A DNA stretch of 64,000 nt from DATKPA01 sp051955985 (GCA_051955985.1 JBQCGD010000101.1:93491-157490); one strand, 5' to 3'. Shown: positions 43,367-52,181, numbered from the stretch's first letter. The notes: a model not told the origin generated them from the letters alone. Translations and numbers: made by a program.

Positions 43367-44659
43367 TCACTCTGGATGCCCCGGCTCCGTCGCCGCCGGC
43401 TGATCCCCCCGATGCCGCCGCTGCGCCCGCTCCCCCTCCCCGCGCGCCGGCGCCCCACCACTCGTCACGATCCCCGTCAGCAGCGTCCAATTCGAAGCCG
43501 CCGCCTCCTTCTCCCCCTTCAGCCACGCCGCATAGCGCGGATCGTGATACTCCTGCGACGCCGCAATCACCACCGGAACCATCCCCGACGCGGTGATCGG
43601 CTTGTGCTGATTCTCCATCCACTTCTCCTCCCCCGACGCATAAGGCAAGAGCCGATCGATCGCCCCCTTCAACCCCCGCCCCTCCTGCTCAAAATGCCAC
43701 AGGTCCACCCCCTCCCGCTTCGCCATCCCGGCCAGCGTCGACAGCGCCTGCACATTGAACACGCTGTAGCCGTAGCCGTCCGTGCGCACCACTTCCAGCG
43801 GCTCGCGCCCGCCCGGCTCAATCTGCTTCCCAATGCGGTCCTTCGCCGCCTCGAACACCTCCTGCGCCTTGTCCTTCTCCCCCAGCCACAGGTACAGCCC
43901 CGATTCCTGCACCGCATACCACGACCCGTGGTTGTTCTTCGCCGCCTTTTCCGCAAGTCCCTCCTCCGACGTCGTCATCCACCTGTCGAACGCCGCCACC
44001 CACCCACGCATCGCCCGCTCGTCCTCCGCACCCCACGCGCCCGACGGCCTGATCAGCGTCAGCGCATCGAGCGCCGGCACCAGCCCGCGGTTCTCGATCA
44101 ACCCGATCCCGCGCCCGTCATTGATCCCCGGCACCGCCTGCGCATGCTGGAAATTCGGGTTCATCCGCGTCGCCGGATCGATAAACCACGTCCGCATCAG
44201 TTTCGCCGCGTGCGCTGCATATCGCTTGTCCCCCGTGTACCAGTACGCCAGCCCCAGCGTGTGAACCGCCTCCAGCATCGGCCCGTAGTGCGGCGCATCC
44301 CCCCTCGACGTCTGCTCCGTGTTCCGATACCCGTCCTTCCGGATGAACGGCAACCCGTTCGGCGTCTCCGGGTTCGGCCAGAAATACGGCGCATACGAAA
44401 CATAATCGTGCTTGTCTTTCCCCGGCCCCGGCTCCTTCTTGTCCATCACCGACACCGGCGCGAACGCCAGCGCCTCCTCCGCCGCCCCCTTCAGCGAAGC
44501 CACCGCCTCCCGCGGACCCTTCCCCGCCGCAAGCTGCTGCTTCACCCGCACCAGCGTCGCGGAATCGTCATACACCGTCGCCGGCCCCGCCGCACGCCCA
44601 ACCGCTCCTGCAACCGACAACACCGCGGCAGCCACCACCCAGGAAAACGCAACACGCAT
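43367..44659 (-). CDS. Secreted PL5-type alginate lyase family protein
   Basis: The 430-residue product has a signal peptide (ending near RAAG). The body contains DYVSYAPYFWPNPETPNGLP, NFQHAQAVPGINDGRGIGLI, NNHGSWYAVQ with the catalytic histidine, and DGYGYSVFNVQALSTLAG. These fit the PL5 alpha/alpha toroid family. It would depolymerise alginate by beta-elimination outside the cytoplasm. The end is an Arg- and Glu-rich tail. Together with the GH29 enzyme this suggests feeding on algal polysaccharide. Confidence 0.9.
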   Translation of the reverse strand: MRVAFSWVVAAAVLSVAGAVGRAAGPATVYDDSATLVRVKQQLAAGKGPREAVASLKGAAEEALAFAPVSVMDKKEPGPGKDKHDYVSYAPYFWPNPETPNGLPFIRKDGYRNTEQTSRGDAPHYGPMLEAVHTLGLAYWYTGDKRYAAHAAKLMRTWFIDPATRMNPNFQHAQAVPGINDGRGIGLIENRGLVPALDALTLIRPSGAWGAEDERAMRGWVAAFDRWMTTSEEGLAEKAAKNNHGSWYAVQESGLYLWLGEKDKAQEVFEAAKDRIGKQIEPGGREPLEVVRTDGYGYSVFNVQALSTLAGMAKREGVDLWHFEQEGRGLKGAIDRLLPYASGEEKWMENQHKPITASGMVPVVIAASQEYHDPRYAAWLKGEKEAAASNWTLLTGIVTSGGAPARGEGERAQRRHRGDQPAATEPGHPE

Positions 44660-44763
44660 CGAAAGCTCCGGCGACAACGTATTCACAAGCTTGAATAACG
44701 CCGCGCCGGCGCCCGTGTTTCATCACGACCCCGCTGAATTTCCCGCCGCTCCCGGACGCCCCC

Positions 44764-46026
44764 TCAATCCAGCCGGTTCTGCAGCAGCTTCTCGATCTGC
44801 CGCACCGCGTGGCTGTTCGGCCCTTTCCACCCCGTCGCGGTGATCAGAAAATCCCGGATCTGCGTGTCCAGGCTCGACTTCCCCTTCTCCCCGCTGGCAA
44901 TGCCCGCTTCATCCGCCACCACCACCTGGTGCTTCGCTTCCACCGTCGACGCCAGCGCCACCACATCCTCGATCGCCGCATAATTCGGACCCGTGCGCGC
45001 CACAAACAGCACCGGCTGCGTCCGCAGGCTCTTCGCAATCACTTCCGTGTCGATCTGCGATACCCGGTCACGCAACGCAATCTCGAACGCCGCCGTGTAC
45101 AACGGCACCATCCAATCCATCCGCGGAGCGCCCGCCCCGAACGCCCGCGTGAAAATGTTACGCGCACGGTCGTCAAACTTCGGCCACAACCCGTCCGCCA
45201 CCACCGCCGTCAACGATGAATCCAGACCCGCCGCCTGCAACGCCGCAATCGCCCCGATGTCGTGACCCACCACGCACACTTTCTCACGGTCGATGTTCGG
45301 CTGCTCCCGCAGATACTTCACCCCCGCCAGCACGTCCAGCCGCTCCCGCAGGCCGTACGTCACCGCCGCGTTCCCGCTCGAACCCTCCCCACGCATGTCC
45401 AGCATCAGCACCGCAAACCCCGCGTTGTGCAGCGTCTGCGTCAGCGACAAATATTGATCGTGCGACGCCCCCAGCCCATGGCATACCACCACCGCCGGCC
45501 ACTTCTGCAGCAACGACCCCTCCGGGTCCTGCGCCATCTCGTTCACCGTCAGCGGCGGTACATACCACCCCGCCAGCCGCTGGTCGTCGATGCTCGCCAG
45601 GCTCACCCGCTTGAAGTAGCACCCGAACGCTCCCGGCGAACTCGACGCCTGCACCGGCGCCGGATGCGTCGTCGCGTACACCACGATGAAAAAGAAAATC
45701 GCCAGTATCACCGGCGTCAACAGCAGCCGCGTGATGATCCCGTCCGCTATCCGCCAGAACCACCGCCGCTTCACCACCACCATGTCGCCGTGAATGTTGA
45801 ACCGCTTCGCATACCCCATCGGGCTGATGATCGGAAAAAAGACGCAACGCCGCACCATCCGCAGCGCCGTCGCAAACGGCTGCCAGTACGGCTGCAGCCG
45901 ATACCACCTCTCCTTCAACCGCTCCCGAAACCCCGGCCCCTTCTTCTTCCTCCCTTTCCCACGTTTCCCATCCGACCACCCCATGTCGTAGTCGATTTCT
46001 TCGTCAATGTCGTCGAATTCGCTCAT
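44764..46026 (-). CDS. Membrane-anchored alpha/beta hydrolase with Asp in the nucleophile elbow
   Basis: The 420-residue product has a basic cytoplasmic N-terminus of about 95 residues and one membrane helix (TRLLLTPVILAIFFFIVVYA). An alpha/beta hydrolase domain with VVVCHGLGASHDQYLSL (oxyanion loop), VLMLDMRGEGSSG and VCVVGHDIGAIAALQAAG follows. The elbow carries aspartate instead of the usual serine, as in haloalkane dehalogenases and epoxide hydrolases. The substrate is unknown. A catalytic histidine may lie in the last third but cannot be fixed by eye. Confidence 0.82.
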   Translation of the reverse strand: MSEFDDIDEEIDYDMGWSDGKRGKGRKKKGPGFRERLKERWYRLQPYWQPFATALRMVRRCVFFPIISPMGYAKRFNIHGDMVVVKRRWFWRIADGIITRLLLTPVILAIFFFIVVYATTHPAPVQASSSPGAFGCYFKRVSLASIDDQRLAGWYVPPLTVNEMAQDPEGSLLQKWPAVVVCHGLGASHDQYLSLTQTLHNAGFAVLMLDMRGEGSSGNAAVTYGLRERLDVLAGVKYLREQPNIDREKVCVVGHDIGAIAALQAAGLDSSLTAVVADGLWPKFDDRARNIFTRAFGAGAPRMDWMVPLYTAAFEIALRDRVSQIDTEVIAKSLRTQPVLFVARTGPNYAAIEDVVALASTVEAKHQVVVADEAGIASGEKGKSSLDTQIRDFLITATGWKGPNSHAVRQIEKLLQNRLD

Positions 46027-46369
46027 TTTCTAACACCGCTTGGAGACGCCTCTCCAACCGACTATCGTCCCCTTCCCTCCGCCGATTAACTTTGGCTTTG
46101 ACCGGCTTTACGAATAATCCCCTCTCCGTACACCCATAACGCCTGCCTCAGCTCAAACCTTGCGCCCGCCGCCGTGTCTATCCAATGTCCCCCGAGTTCG
46201 CCGCAACCGCGTGCTTCTCAACGCTGTTTTCTGCGTAAAGAATAGCGGCAACAGCGCTTAAAATTTCTGAATCGGCAGAATTAGCGAGCGACTTCCCGGG
46301 GAGATGCCGATAACATGGGCATCGCTGCCGTCAGAAACTCTCTCCCCGCTTGCGATCCATTGGTGCAGA
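46027..46369. other. Intergenic region before the amidohydrolase
   Basis: These 343 bp contain an inverted repeat CGCTGTT / AACAGCG (46222-46228 and 46250-46256). No gene or clear promoter is recognised. Confidence 0.3.
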
Positions 46370-47287
46370 ATGATCGTCGATTGTCATACCCACATCTGGC
46401 AAAGCCCCGAACAACTCGGTGACGGCGCACTTGCTGAACTTTCCCGCCCCACCGTCGTCGCCGGCCAGAAAATGCGGCTCCTCCCCCAGGCCGATACCGC
46501 CAACCACCTCCTCGCCGCCGAACCCGCCGACCGCACCTTCGTCCTCGGCTTCCGCAGCAAATACCTCAGCGCCCAGATCCCCAACGAATACATCGCCGAT
46601 TACTGCCGCGAACACGCCGACAAAATGATCGGTTTCGCCGGCATCGACCCCACCGACGATAACGCCCTCGACCAAGTCACCCACGTCACCCGCGAACTCC
46701 ACCTCAAGGGCCTCTGCATCTGCCCCGCCGCACAGGATTTCCACCCCTCCGACACCCGCGCCATGGCCGTCTACGAACGCGCCGCCGCACTCCACATCCC
46801 CGTCATCTTCTACCCCGGCACCCACCTCTCCCCCAAAACCAAAATGGAATACGCCCGCCCCCACCTCCTCGACGAAGTCGCCCGCTCCTTCCCCAACCTC
46901 AAAATCCTCGTCTCCCACCTCGGCTACCCCTGGGTCGATGAAATGCTCGTCCTCCTCGGCAAACACCAGAACGTCTTCTCCGACGTCTCCGCACTCCTCC
47001 GCCGCCCCTGGATCGCCTACGACGCACTCGTCCGCGCCCACCAGTTCCAGGTCATCGACAAACTCCTCTTCGGCAGCGACTTCCCCTTCACCACCGCCGG
47101 CGAATGCATCGAAACCCTCTACACCATCAACCAGACCACCATGGGCACAAACCTCCCCACAATCCCCCGCGAAAGCCTCCGCGGCATCGTCGAACGCGAC
47201 GTCATCAGCCTCCTCGGCATCCAGATGCCCTCCGGACGCATGCTCGCCTCCCTCCCTAAACAGCGGCGAGTTCACAAAGCCGGATAA
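46370..47287 (+). CDS. Amidohydrolase 2 (ACMSD-like) metal-dependent hydrolase
   Basis: From the ATG at 46370 the product is 305 residues. It begins MIVDCHTHIWQSPEQLGDGA with the first metal-binding H-x-H. ELHLKGLCICPAAQDFHP, IPVIFYPGTHL, LKILVSHLGYPWVDE and LLFGSDFPF follow, covering the barrel strands and the last aspartate. The family includes decarboxylases and lactonases of aromatic breakdown. The substrate is unknown. It precedes the ROK regulator gene on the same strand by 233 bp. Confidence 0.9.
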   Translation: MIVDCHTHIWQSPEQLGDGALAELSRPTVVAGQKMRLLPQADTANHLLAAEPADRTFVLGFRSKYLSAQIPNEYIADYCREHADKMIGFAGIDPTDDNALDQVTHVTRELHLKGLCICPAAQDFHPSDTRAMAVYERAAALHIPVIFYPGTHLSPKTKMEYARPHLLDEVARSFPNLKILVSHLGYPWVDEMLVLLGKHQNVFSDVSALLRRPWIAYDALVRAHQFQVIDKLLFGSDFPFTTAGECIETLYTINQTTMGTNLPTIPRESLRGIVERDVISLLGIQMPSGRMLASLPKQRRVHKAG

Positions 47288-47376
47288 ATGCCCGGTTTAC
47301 GCTCCTTTGTGAATGTCACCCCGCCTCCGAACTTCCCACGACTTTGTCTTGACAGATCCCCCTTTTTTCGGGATGG

Positions 47377-47426
47377 TACTAATTCGATCTTGTGAAAATA
47401 TTTCACATTGGTCGTGATAATTAGTA
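47377..47426. promoter_or_regulatory. Nested palindromes upstream of ROK gene (candidate operator)
   Basis: TGTGAAAATATTTCACA (47391-47407) has perfect 7-bp arms. It is framed by TACTAATT (47377-47384) and its complement AATTAGTA (47419-47426). A TTGACA lies at 47349. The site is about 95-145 bp before the ROK start and suits autoregulation. Confidence 0.55.
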
Positions 47427-47520
47427 TTAAGCTCTCCCATCGGCCGGGCCGATGCTCAACTCTGGGCATTTCCCGCCCGGTACTTACCGGTCGTTCCTTC
47501 CCCCTCGGAGCTCGCCGCGT

Positions 47521-48717
47521 ATGCCTTCCCTCAGCGTCCTCAACATCCTGCGAACCATCAAGGAACGCGGCGCCGTCTCCCGCACCGATCTGCAACACAC
47601 CACCGGCCTCTCCTGGGGCACCATCACCAACACCACACGCGATCTTCTCAACCGCAACCTCATCCGCGAAGAAGGTGCCCTCTCCACCAAGGCCGGACGA
47701 AAGCCCGTCCGTCTCGCCATCAACCCTTCCAGCCACAGCCTCATCGGCATCGATATCGGCCGCAAAATGATCCGCTGCCTCATGCTCAGCCTCTCCGGCG
47801 AGATGCTCTGGTACGACGAATTCAGCTACAGCCCCGAAGAGGCGCCCGCCGCCGTCCTCGACCGCGCCGCCGCCCTCGTCCAGAAAGCCATGGAAATGCC
47901 CGCCGTCTCCTCGCGCATCTGCCTCGGCATCGGCGTCTCCGCGCCCGGTGCCATCGACGTGCGCAACGGCGCTATGCGTTTCGCGCCCCACATGCCGGGG
48001 TGGAAAAATGTCCCGGTGCGTCAAATTCTCCAGGGTCAGCTGACGCCACGCGTCTATATCGAGCACGACCCCAATTGCCTCGCCATGGCCGAGCGGTGGT
48101 TCGGTGAGGCCGGACATGCGGAAGATGTGCTCTGCATTAACCTCGGCGAAGGCGTCGGCATGGGCATCCTCGTCCAGGGCGAAGTCTTCCGCGGCAGCCA
48201 GCAGCTCGCCGGCGAATTCGGCCACATCACCGTCGATCCCAATGGCCCTCCCTGCGGCTGCGGCGACAAGGGCTGCGTCGAATCCTTCTGCTCCACCTCC
48301 GCCATCTTCGATTACATCCGCTCTGTCCCCGACCAGCAGTCCCCCGACCTCGCTGCCATCCTTCAATCCCGCGCCCCCACCGTCGCCGAAGTCACCATGG
48401 CCGCACGCAATGGAGATCGTGCCGCCATCGCAGCTTTTGAACGCATGGGCACTTATCTCGGCATCGGCGTCGCCAACCTCATCGACCTCTTCAATCCCGA
48501 TCTCCTCGTGCTCGCCGGTTCTCTCATCCTCGCGCGCGAATTCTTCATGCCCGCGCTCGACCGCGAGGTCCAGAAGCACGCCTGGAAACACTCCAACCGC
48601 CAGATGCTTCTCTCGCAGCTCGGCGAGCGCGCCATGGCGATGGGCGCCTGCGGCATGGTGCTCCAGTCCGTCTTCAATCAGGACCTTCTCGCCTCTGCGG
48701 AATTGGCCCAGATCTAA
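47521..48717 (+). CDS. ROK-family transcriptional regulator
   Basis: The 398-residue product has an N-terminal winged helix (LNILRTIKERGAVSRTDLQH, GLSWGTITNTTRDLLNRNLI) and a ROK/ASKHA domain. The domain contains IGIDIGRKMIRCLMLSLSGE, GIGVSAPGAIDV, LAGEFGHITVD and the zinc-binding PCGCGDKGCVES. It is likely a sugar-responsive repressor in the manner of NagC or XylR. No sugar genes adjoin it, so its ligand is unknown. I place the start at 47521, which leaves a short leader before the winged helix. Confidence 0.93.
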   Translation: MPSLSVLNILRTIKERGAVSRTDLQHTTGLSWGTITNTTRDLLNRNLIREEGALSTKAGRKPVRLAINPSSHSLIGIDIGRKMIRCLMLSLSGEMLWYDEFSYSPEEAPAAVLDRAAALVQKAMEMPAVSSRICLGIGVSAPGAIDVRNGAMRFAPHMPGWKNVPVRQILQGQLTPRVYIEHDPNCLAMAERWFGEAGHAEDVLCINLGEGVGMGILVQGEVFRGSQQLAGEFGHITVDPNGPPCGCGDKGCVESFCSTSAIFDYIRSVPDQQSPDLAAILQSRAPTVAEVTMAARNGDRAAIAAFERMGTYLGIGVANLIDLFNPDLLVLAGSLILAREFFMPALDREVQKHAWKHSNRQMLLSQLGERAMAMGACGMVLQSVFNQDLLASAELAQI

Positions 48718-49188
48718 GCGCTGCGCTTCCATGGCGCGGCCGCTCTCCTCCCCACTATTTCCATTTTCGCCCATATCGAAGTTGCGAATCCCTCCACCCG
48801 CTGAACAACTCAGCCATCGCGAATCCGTCTCGGTATCCTTTTTGCTGAGGTACCGCACGAGCACGCATGCCGCTGCGATTCGGGAAACCACACGCAGCCA
48901 CGTGAATTTCCGCAGCGACCGGCGAGCTCTCGTGGATCCCTGACATTCGACCGTGGGAATGTGTCCGAATCAGGCGGCCCGGCGTGGTGATGGGCCGAAG
49001 GCAAGGACAGCCATTTGGAGAATGCGACGGTCCAGCGAGCGATCCGCTGCAATTGATCGCGGAAAGAGAGGACCAGGCAGACGCAGATTTCGATGAGCAC
49101 ACACCGTGACGTCGCGCTGCGTGGCTGAATCGGAAAAGAGCGAACAATACAACAGTGATCTTCGTCTCGGTTCACTTTGCCGGGACGC

Positions 49189-49227
49189 AAAGGCGGCCAA
49201 CTTTCGTGTTGGCCGCCTTTTTGTTTT
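49189..49227 (+). terminator. Strong terminator without an annotated gene
   Basis: AAAGGCGGCCAA and TTGGCCGCCTTT form a 12-bp stem with loop CTTTCGTG, followed by TTGTTTTT. A smaller hairpin CTTTGC-CGGGAC-GCAAAG precedes it and shares the AAAG edge. It lies 470 bp after the ROK gene, so it more likely ends a short unannotated RNA. It is palindromic enough to work in both directions. Confidence 0.7.
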
Positions 49228-49477
49228 TGCCCCCTTTTCATTCTGCCCTCCCGCTTCCCTTTCTTCGCTCCCCGCGCGCTGACGCCCGCCCGTCTCCTCG
49301 TGTCGCAGGCGCCGCTCCTTCCAACAACAAAACGTCTGATTGTCACGCCCTCCCCACGCCCGCTGGCAAAAGTGTCCAGACGAAGTGCTCATCTGTAACT
49401 CTACCGGACTGCTTATGTTGCGTTCGTGGCTCCAGTCAGGCACGCCTCCGCCCGCATGCCGGGGGCTCAGCCGTTTC

Positions 49478-49517
49478 TGGCACGGACCTTGTTATCCCGC
49501 ACGGAGGCTGTGTGGGG
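49478..49517 (+). promoter_or_regulatory. Sigma-54-type promoter and leader motif of PEP-CTERM gene A
   Basis: TGGCACGGACCTTGTT (49478-49493) matches the minus-24/minus-12 consensus TGGCACGRNNNTTGCW at all but one fixed position. The leader motif GTGTGGGG begins at 49510, 44 bp before the ATG. The same arrangement precedes genes B and C. Confidence 0.65.
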
Positions 49518-49553
49518 TTTTCCACTTTTGACCCAACTTTTTTAGGAGAACAT

Positions 49554-50222
49554 ATGTCGTACGTGAAATGCGCACTCGGTGTCGTGGGGGCGCTGGGATT
49601 GCTCGCCGCAACGCAGCAGGCTCGGGCCGTCACCTTGCAGGACCTCATCACCTCCGGTGGTGAAGTGATGCACGGCAGCGAAATCTACAGCGGCTTTACC
49701 AATGGTGGCTCCCTGCCCGCCAGCGATGTCACGGTGAACTTCACCGACACCGGCGTTCAGTTTACCGCCAACTGGAACTCGCTCACCCCCGGCGCTAACT
49801 CGTCGGTCATCAGCTACACCGTCTCGGCCGCCCCTGGCCAGGTGATCAACGGCTCCGACCTCTTCTTCGGCGGCCAAGTCATCATCAACAACGCCACCGC
49901 GTCCGTCGGCGAAACCCTCACCGACACCGCCAATGGCAAAGATTACAACATGCAGGTCTTCTACGCCGGCAAGGGCGGCTCGAACAACAACCTGCGCGAC
50001 TCCGTCGTCATCGATCCCTCGGTGACCAGCCTCCGCGTCGTCAAGTCCATTGACGTCGCCGCCAATGGCGCCAACTCGTTCGCCTCTCTCAACTTCGTTG
50101 AGAACACCTACAGCAACATCCCCGGTGGCGGCGAACAGCCCGGCGTCCCCGAACCCATGAGCCTTGCCCTGCTGCCCCTCGCCCTCGCTGGCTTGGGCCT
50201 CCGCAAGAAGTTCGCTCGCTGA
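49554..50222 (+). CDS. PEP-CTERM surface protein A
   Basis: The 222-residue product has AGGAG before the ATG and a signal peptide ending QQARA. A beta-rich body of about 170 residues follows (SEIYSGFTNGGSLPASDVTV, ASVGETLTD, LRVVKSIDVAANGAN). It ends GVPEPMSLALLPLALAG plus GLRKKFAR, a PEP-CTERM sorting signal that exosortase would remove. It is about two-thirds alike to protein B next door. The role is unknown; such proteins often go to extracellular matrix or cell surface. No exosortase gene is in view. Confidence 0.92.
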   Translation: MSYVKCALGVVGALGLLAATQQARAVTLQDLITSGGEVMHGSEIYSGFTNGGSLPASDVTVNFTDTGVQFTANWNSLTPGANSSVISYTVSAAPGQVINGSDLFFGGQVIINNATASVGETLTDTANGKDYNMQVFYAGKGGSNNNLRDSVVIDPSVTSLRVVKSIDVAANGANSFASLNFVENTYSNIPGGGEQPGVPEPMSLALLPLALAGLGLRKKFAR

Positions 50223-50248
50223 TCGCTCTTCTCTGTCCGCTCTTTCCT

Positions 50249-50290
50249 GGGCGGCCCGGCCGGCAACGGTCGGGTCGCCCTGCTTTTTTT
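50249..50290 (+). terminator. Terminator of PEP-CTERM gene A
   Basis: GGGCGGCCCGGCC and GGTCGGGTCGCCC pair over 13 bp with two G-U pairs and a GGCAAC loop. TGCTTTTTTTT follows. Confidence 0.88.
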
Positions 50291-50415
50291 TTGCCCGACA
50301 CCCGCGACGAAATCGCGCCCCGCCCCGCGATGCATTGCCGCTCCTCCACGCACATTTCCCGCGATCCACCTCTGCGCAACCCTGCCCGTTCCACGAAACC
50401 ACCTCATCCGTTTCG

Positions 50416-50454
50416 CAGGTACGAACGTTGCTCCTGCCTCCAGCGTAGTGTGGG
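50416..50454 (+). promoter_or_regulatory. Sigma-54-type promoter and leader motif of PEP-CTERM gene B
   Basis: AGGTACGAACGTTGCT (50416-50431) keeps the GG and GC cores and the spacing of the sigma-54 consensus with two mismatches. GTGTGGGG follows at 50447, 44 bp before the ATG, as in gene A. Confidence 0.6.
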
Positions 50455-50490
50455 GCACTTCAAACTGACGCAGCAGAAGAGGAGACTCAA

Positions 50491-51171
50491 ATGTCCAAGC
50501 TCACGTGCGCACTCGGTGTCGTGGGAGCACTGGGAATGCTGCTGGGCGCGCAAAACGCCCACGCCGTCACCCTGCAGGACCTTATCGATGCCGGAGGTTC
50601 CGTCGTCCACGGCAACGAGATCTACAGCGGCTTCACCACCGGTGGAACCCTCCCCGCCAGCGATGTCACCGTCAACTTCACCGACACCGGCCTCCAGTTC
50701 TCCGCCAACTGGAACTCCCTCGCACCCGGTGCCAATTCTTCCGTCATCAGTTACGACCTCACCGGCGCCCCCGCGACCGATGGAACGCCCAGCGGCATCT
50801 CCAGCGCAGCGCTCTTCTTCGGCGGCCAGGTCATCGTCAACAACGCCACCGCCTCCGTCGGCGAAACCCTCACCGACACCACCACCAACACCGACTACAG
50901 CATGCAGGTCTTCTACGCCGGCAAGACTGGCGCGAACAACAACCTCCGCGACAACATCGACATCACCCCCACCGCCGCCACGCTCCACGTCGTGAAATCG
51001 ATCGACGTCGCCGCCACCGGCGCAAACGCGTTTGCCTCTCTGAATTTCGTGGAAAACACCTACAACAACGGCCCGATCTTTGGTGCCCCCGGCGTCCCCG
51101 AGCCGATGAGCCTCGCCCTCCTCCCCCTCGCCCTTGGAGCCCTCGCCCTTCGCAGGAAACTTCAGGCCTGA
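50491..51171 (+). CDS. PEP-CTERM surface protein B
   Basis: The 226-residue product has GAGGAG before the ATG and begins MSKLTCALGVVGALGMLLGA, with a signal peptide ending AHA. The body repeats that of protein A almost line for line (VHGNEIYSGFTTGGTLPASD, FTDTGLQFSANWNSLAPGAN, LHVVKSIDVAATGANAFASL). A four- to eight-residue insertion (ATDGTPSGISSA) is the main difference. It ends VPEPMSLALLPLALG plus RRKLQA. A and B are a recent tandem duplication that also copied the terminator and promoter. Confidence 0.93.
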   Translation: MSKLTCALGVVGALGMLLGAQNAHAVTLQDLIDAGGSVVHGNEIYSGFTTGGTLPASDVTVNFTDTGLQFSANWNSLAPGANSSVISYDLTGAPATDGTPSGISSAALFFGGQVIVNNATASVGETLTDTTTNTDYSMQVFYAGKTGANNNLRDNIDITPTAATLHVVKSIDVAATGANAFASLNFVENTYNNGPIFGAPGVPEPMSLALLPLALGALALRRKLQA

Positions 51172-51199
51172 CGCTGCTTAACCGTGTCCGCTCTTTCCT

Positions 51200-51238
51200 G
51201 GGCGGTCTTGCCGGAAACGGTAAGGCCGCCCTTTTTTT
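51200..51238 (+). terminator. Terminator of PEP-CTERM gene B
   Basis: GGGCGGTCTTGCC and GGTAAGGCCGCCC pair over 13 bp with a GGAAAC loop, followed by TTTTTTT. It shares GTCCGCTCTTTCCTGGGCGG with the terminator of gene A. Confidence 0.9.
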
Positions 51239-51446
51239 ATCCAGCCTCACTCTGAAAACGCCGATGCCGCCCGAGTTTTCAGTTAAAGCCTAACCTTCTC
51301 CCCACGTCTACTTTTACGCCCCCGCGACAGAATGCACGCAGCCCCCGGCTCGTTACAGCCGAGTTGTCGGGCAATGTGCGTGTCCCAGGGTCAGCGGATG
51401 TATACGGGCGCGGCAGGAAAATGGATTTGCCTCCCTCACAAAGGAA

Positions 51447-51487
51447 CGGCACAGGCTTTGATAAACACTTCCCGTCAACGTGTGGGG
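51447..51487 (+). promoter_or_regulatory. Sigma-54-like promoter and leader motif of PEP-CTERM gene C
   Basis: CGGCACAGGCTTTGAT (51447-51462) keeps the GGCAC and TTG cores with sigma-54 spacing, but has A in place of the minus-12 C. GTGTGGGG follows at 51480, 48 bp before the ATG. It is the weakest of the three matches. Confidence 0.5.
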
Positions 51488-51527
51488 TTTTCATCCATAA
51501 CTTGTTTCTCGTTTTAGTGAGGTGACT

Positions 51528-52181
51528 ATGTTCGCGAAGCACACCCTTCTTGGTCTCGGCGCAGTGGGAGCGGCTTTGATCCTGGCCGGCACCGCAAAAG
51601 CCGTGACCCTCGACCAGCTCGTTTCTGGTGACCAAATCGTCGTCGGCAATACCGTCTATTCCAATTTCTCCTACGGCGGTACCAACCCCGTCCCCTCCAG
51701 CAATGTCCTCGTGACTTCCAGCGGCGCTGGCCTCTCCTTCACCACCCTCACCGGCGGCTGGACACAGGCCACCGGCGACTCCGTCATCTCCTATGACATC
51801 GCCGTCACCGGCGATTCCATCCAGTCCGTCGGCCTCGACTTCACCGCCACCGCCACCGGCGGCGCTGTCGCCTCCGTCGGCGAAACCGTCTCCGATAAAA
51901 TCAACAACAAGGACTACTCCCTCCAGGTCAACGTCGGCGCCGGCGGCAATACCGACGTCACCTCCGACAGCGTCACCCTCAACCCCGCCAGCTCCTCTCT
52001 CCACGTCATCAAGTCCATCGACATCGCCTCCGCCGGCTCCGGCACGGCCACCATCACCCTCGTCGATAACACCTACACGCCCACCGGCGGCGAACAGCCC
52101 GGCGTCCCCGAACCCATGAGCCTCGCGCTCCTGCCCCTCGGCCTCGCCGCCCTCGGCCTCCGTCGCAAGTTCGCGCGGTAA
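51528..52181 (+). CDS. PEP-CTERM surface protein C
   Basis: The 217-residue product starts at the ATG at 51528 behind GTGAGGTG. It has a signal peptide ending GTAKA and a beta-rich body that resembles A and B more loosely (VTLDQLVSGDQIVVGNTVYS, VASVGETVSDKINNKDYSLQ, LHVIKSIDIASAGSG). It ends GVPEPMSLALLPLGLAALG plus RRKFAR, nearly identical to A. It is an older member of the same tandem family. The terminator that follows is of different sequence. Confidence 0.92.
   Translation: MFAKHTLLGLGAVGAALILAGTAKAVTLDQLVSGDQIVVGNTVYSNFSYGGTNPVPSSNVLVTSSGAGLSFTTLTGGWTQATGDSVISYDIAVTGDSIQSVGLDFTATATGGAVASVGETVSDKINNKDYSLQVNVGAGGNTDVTSDSVTLNPASSSLHVIKSIDIASAGSGTATITLVDNTYTPTGGEQPGVPEPMSLALLPLGLAALGLRRKFAR

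Larger units (their letters stand above)
48718..49553. other. Long intergenic region before the PEP-CTERM cluster
   Basis: These 836 bp show no convincing gene on either strand. They contain an isolated terminator at 49189-49227 preceded by a CTTTGC / GCAAAG hairpin, and a sigma-54-type promoter near the right end. Both are listed separately. The remainder has mixed composition and may hold decayed sequence. Confidence 0.4.

Noticed and set aside
49165..49195. Cyclic-di-GMP (GEMM-I) riboswitch, because GGGACGCAAAG occurs
   Set aside because: The required GGCAAAC-type partner stem and tetraloop-receptor parts are missing upstream, and the GCAAAG pairs with the preceding CTTTGC as a simple hairpin.
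48755..49443. Minus-strand genes between ROK and PEP-CTERM A
   Set aside because: Overlapping frames lack family motifs, start signals and consistent codon use.
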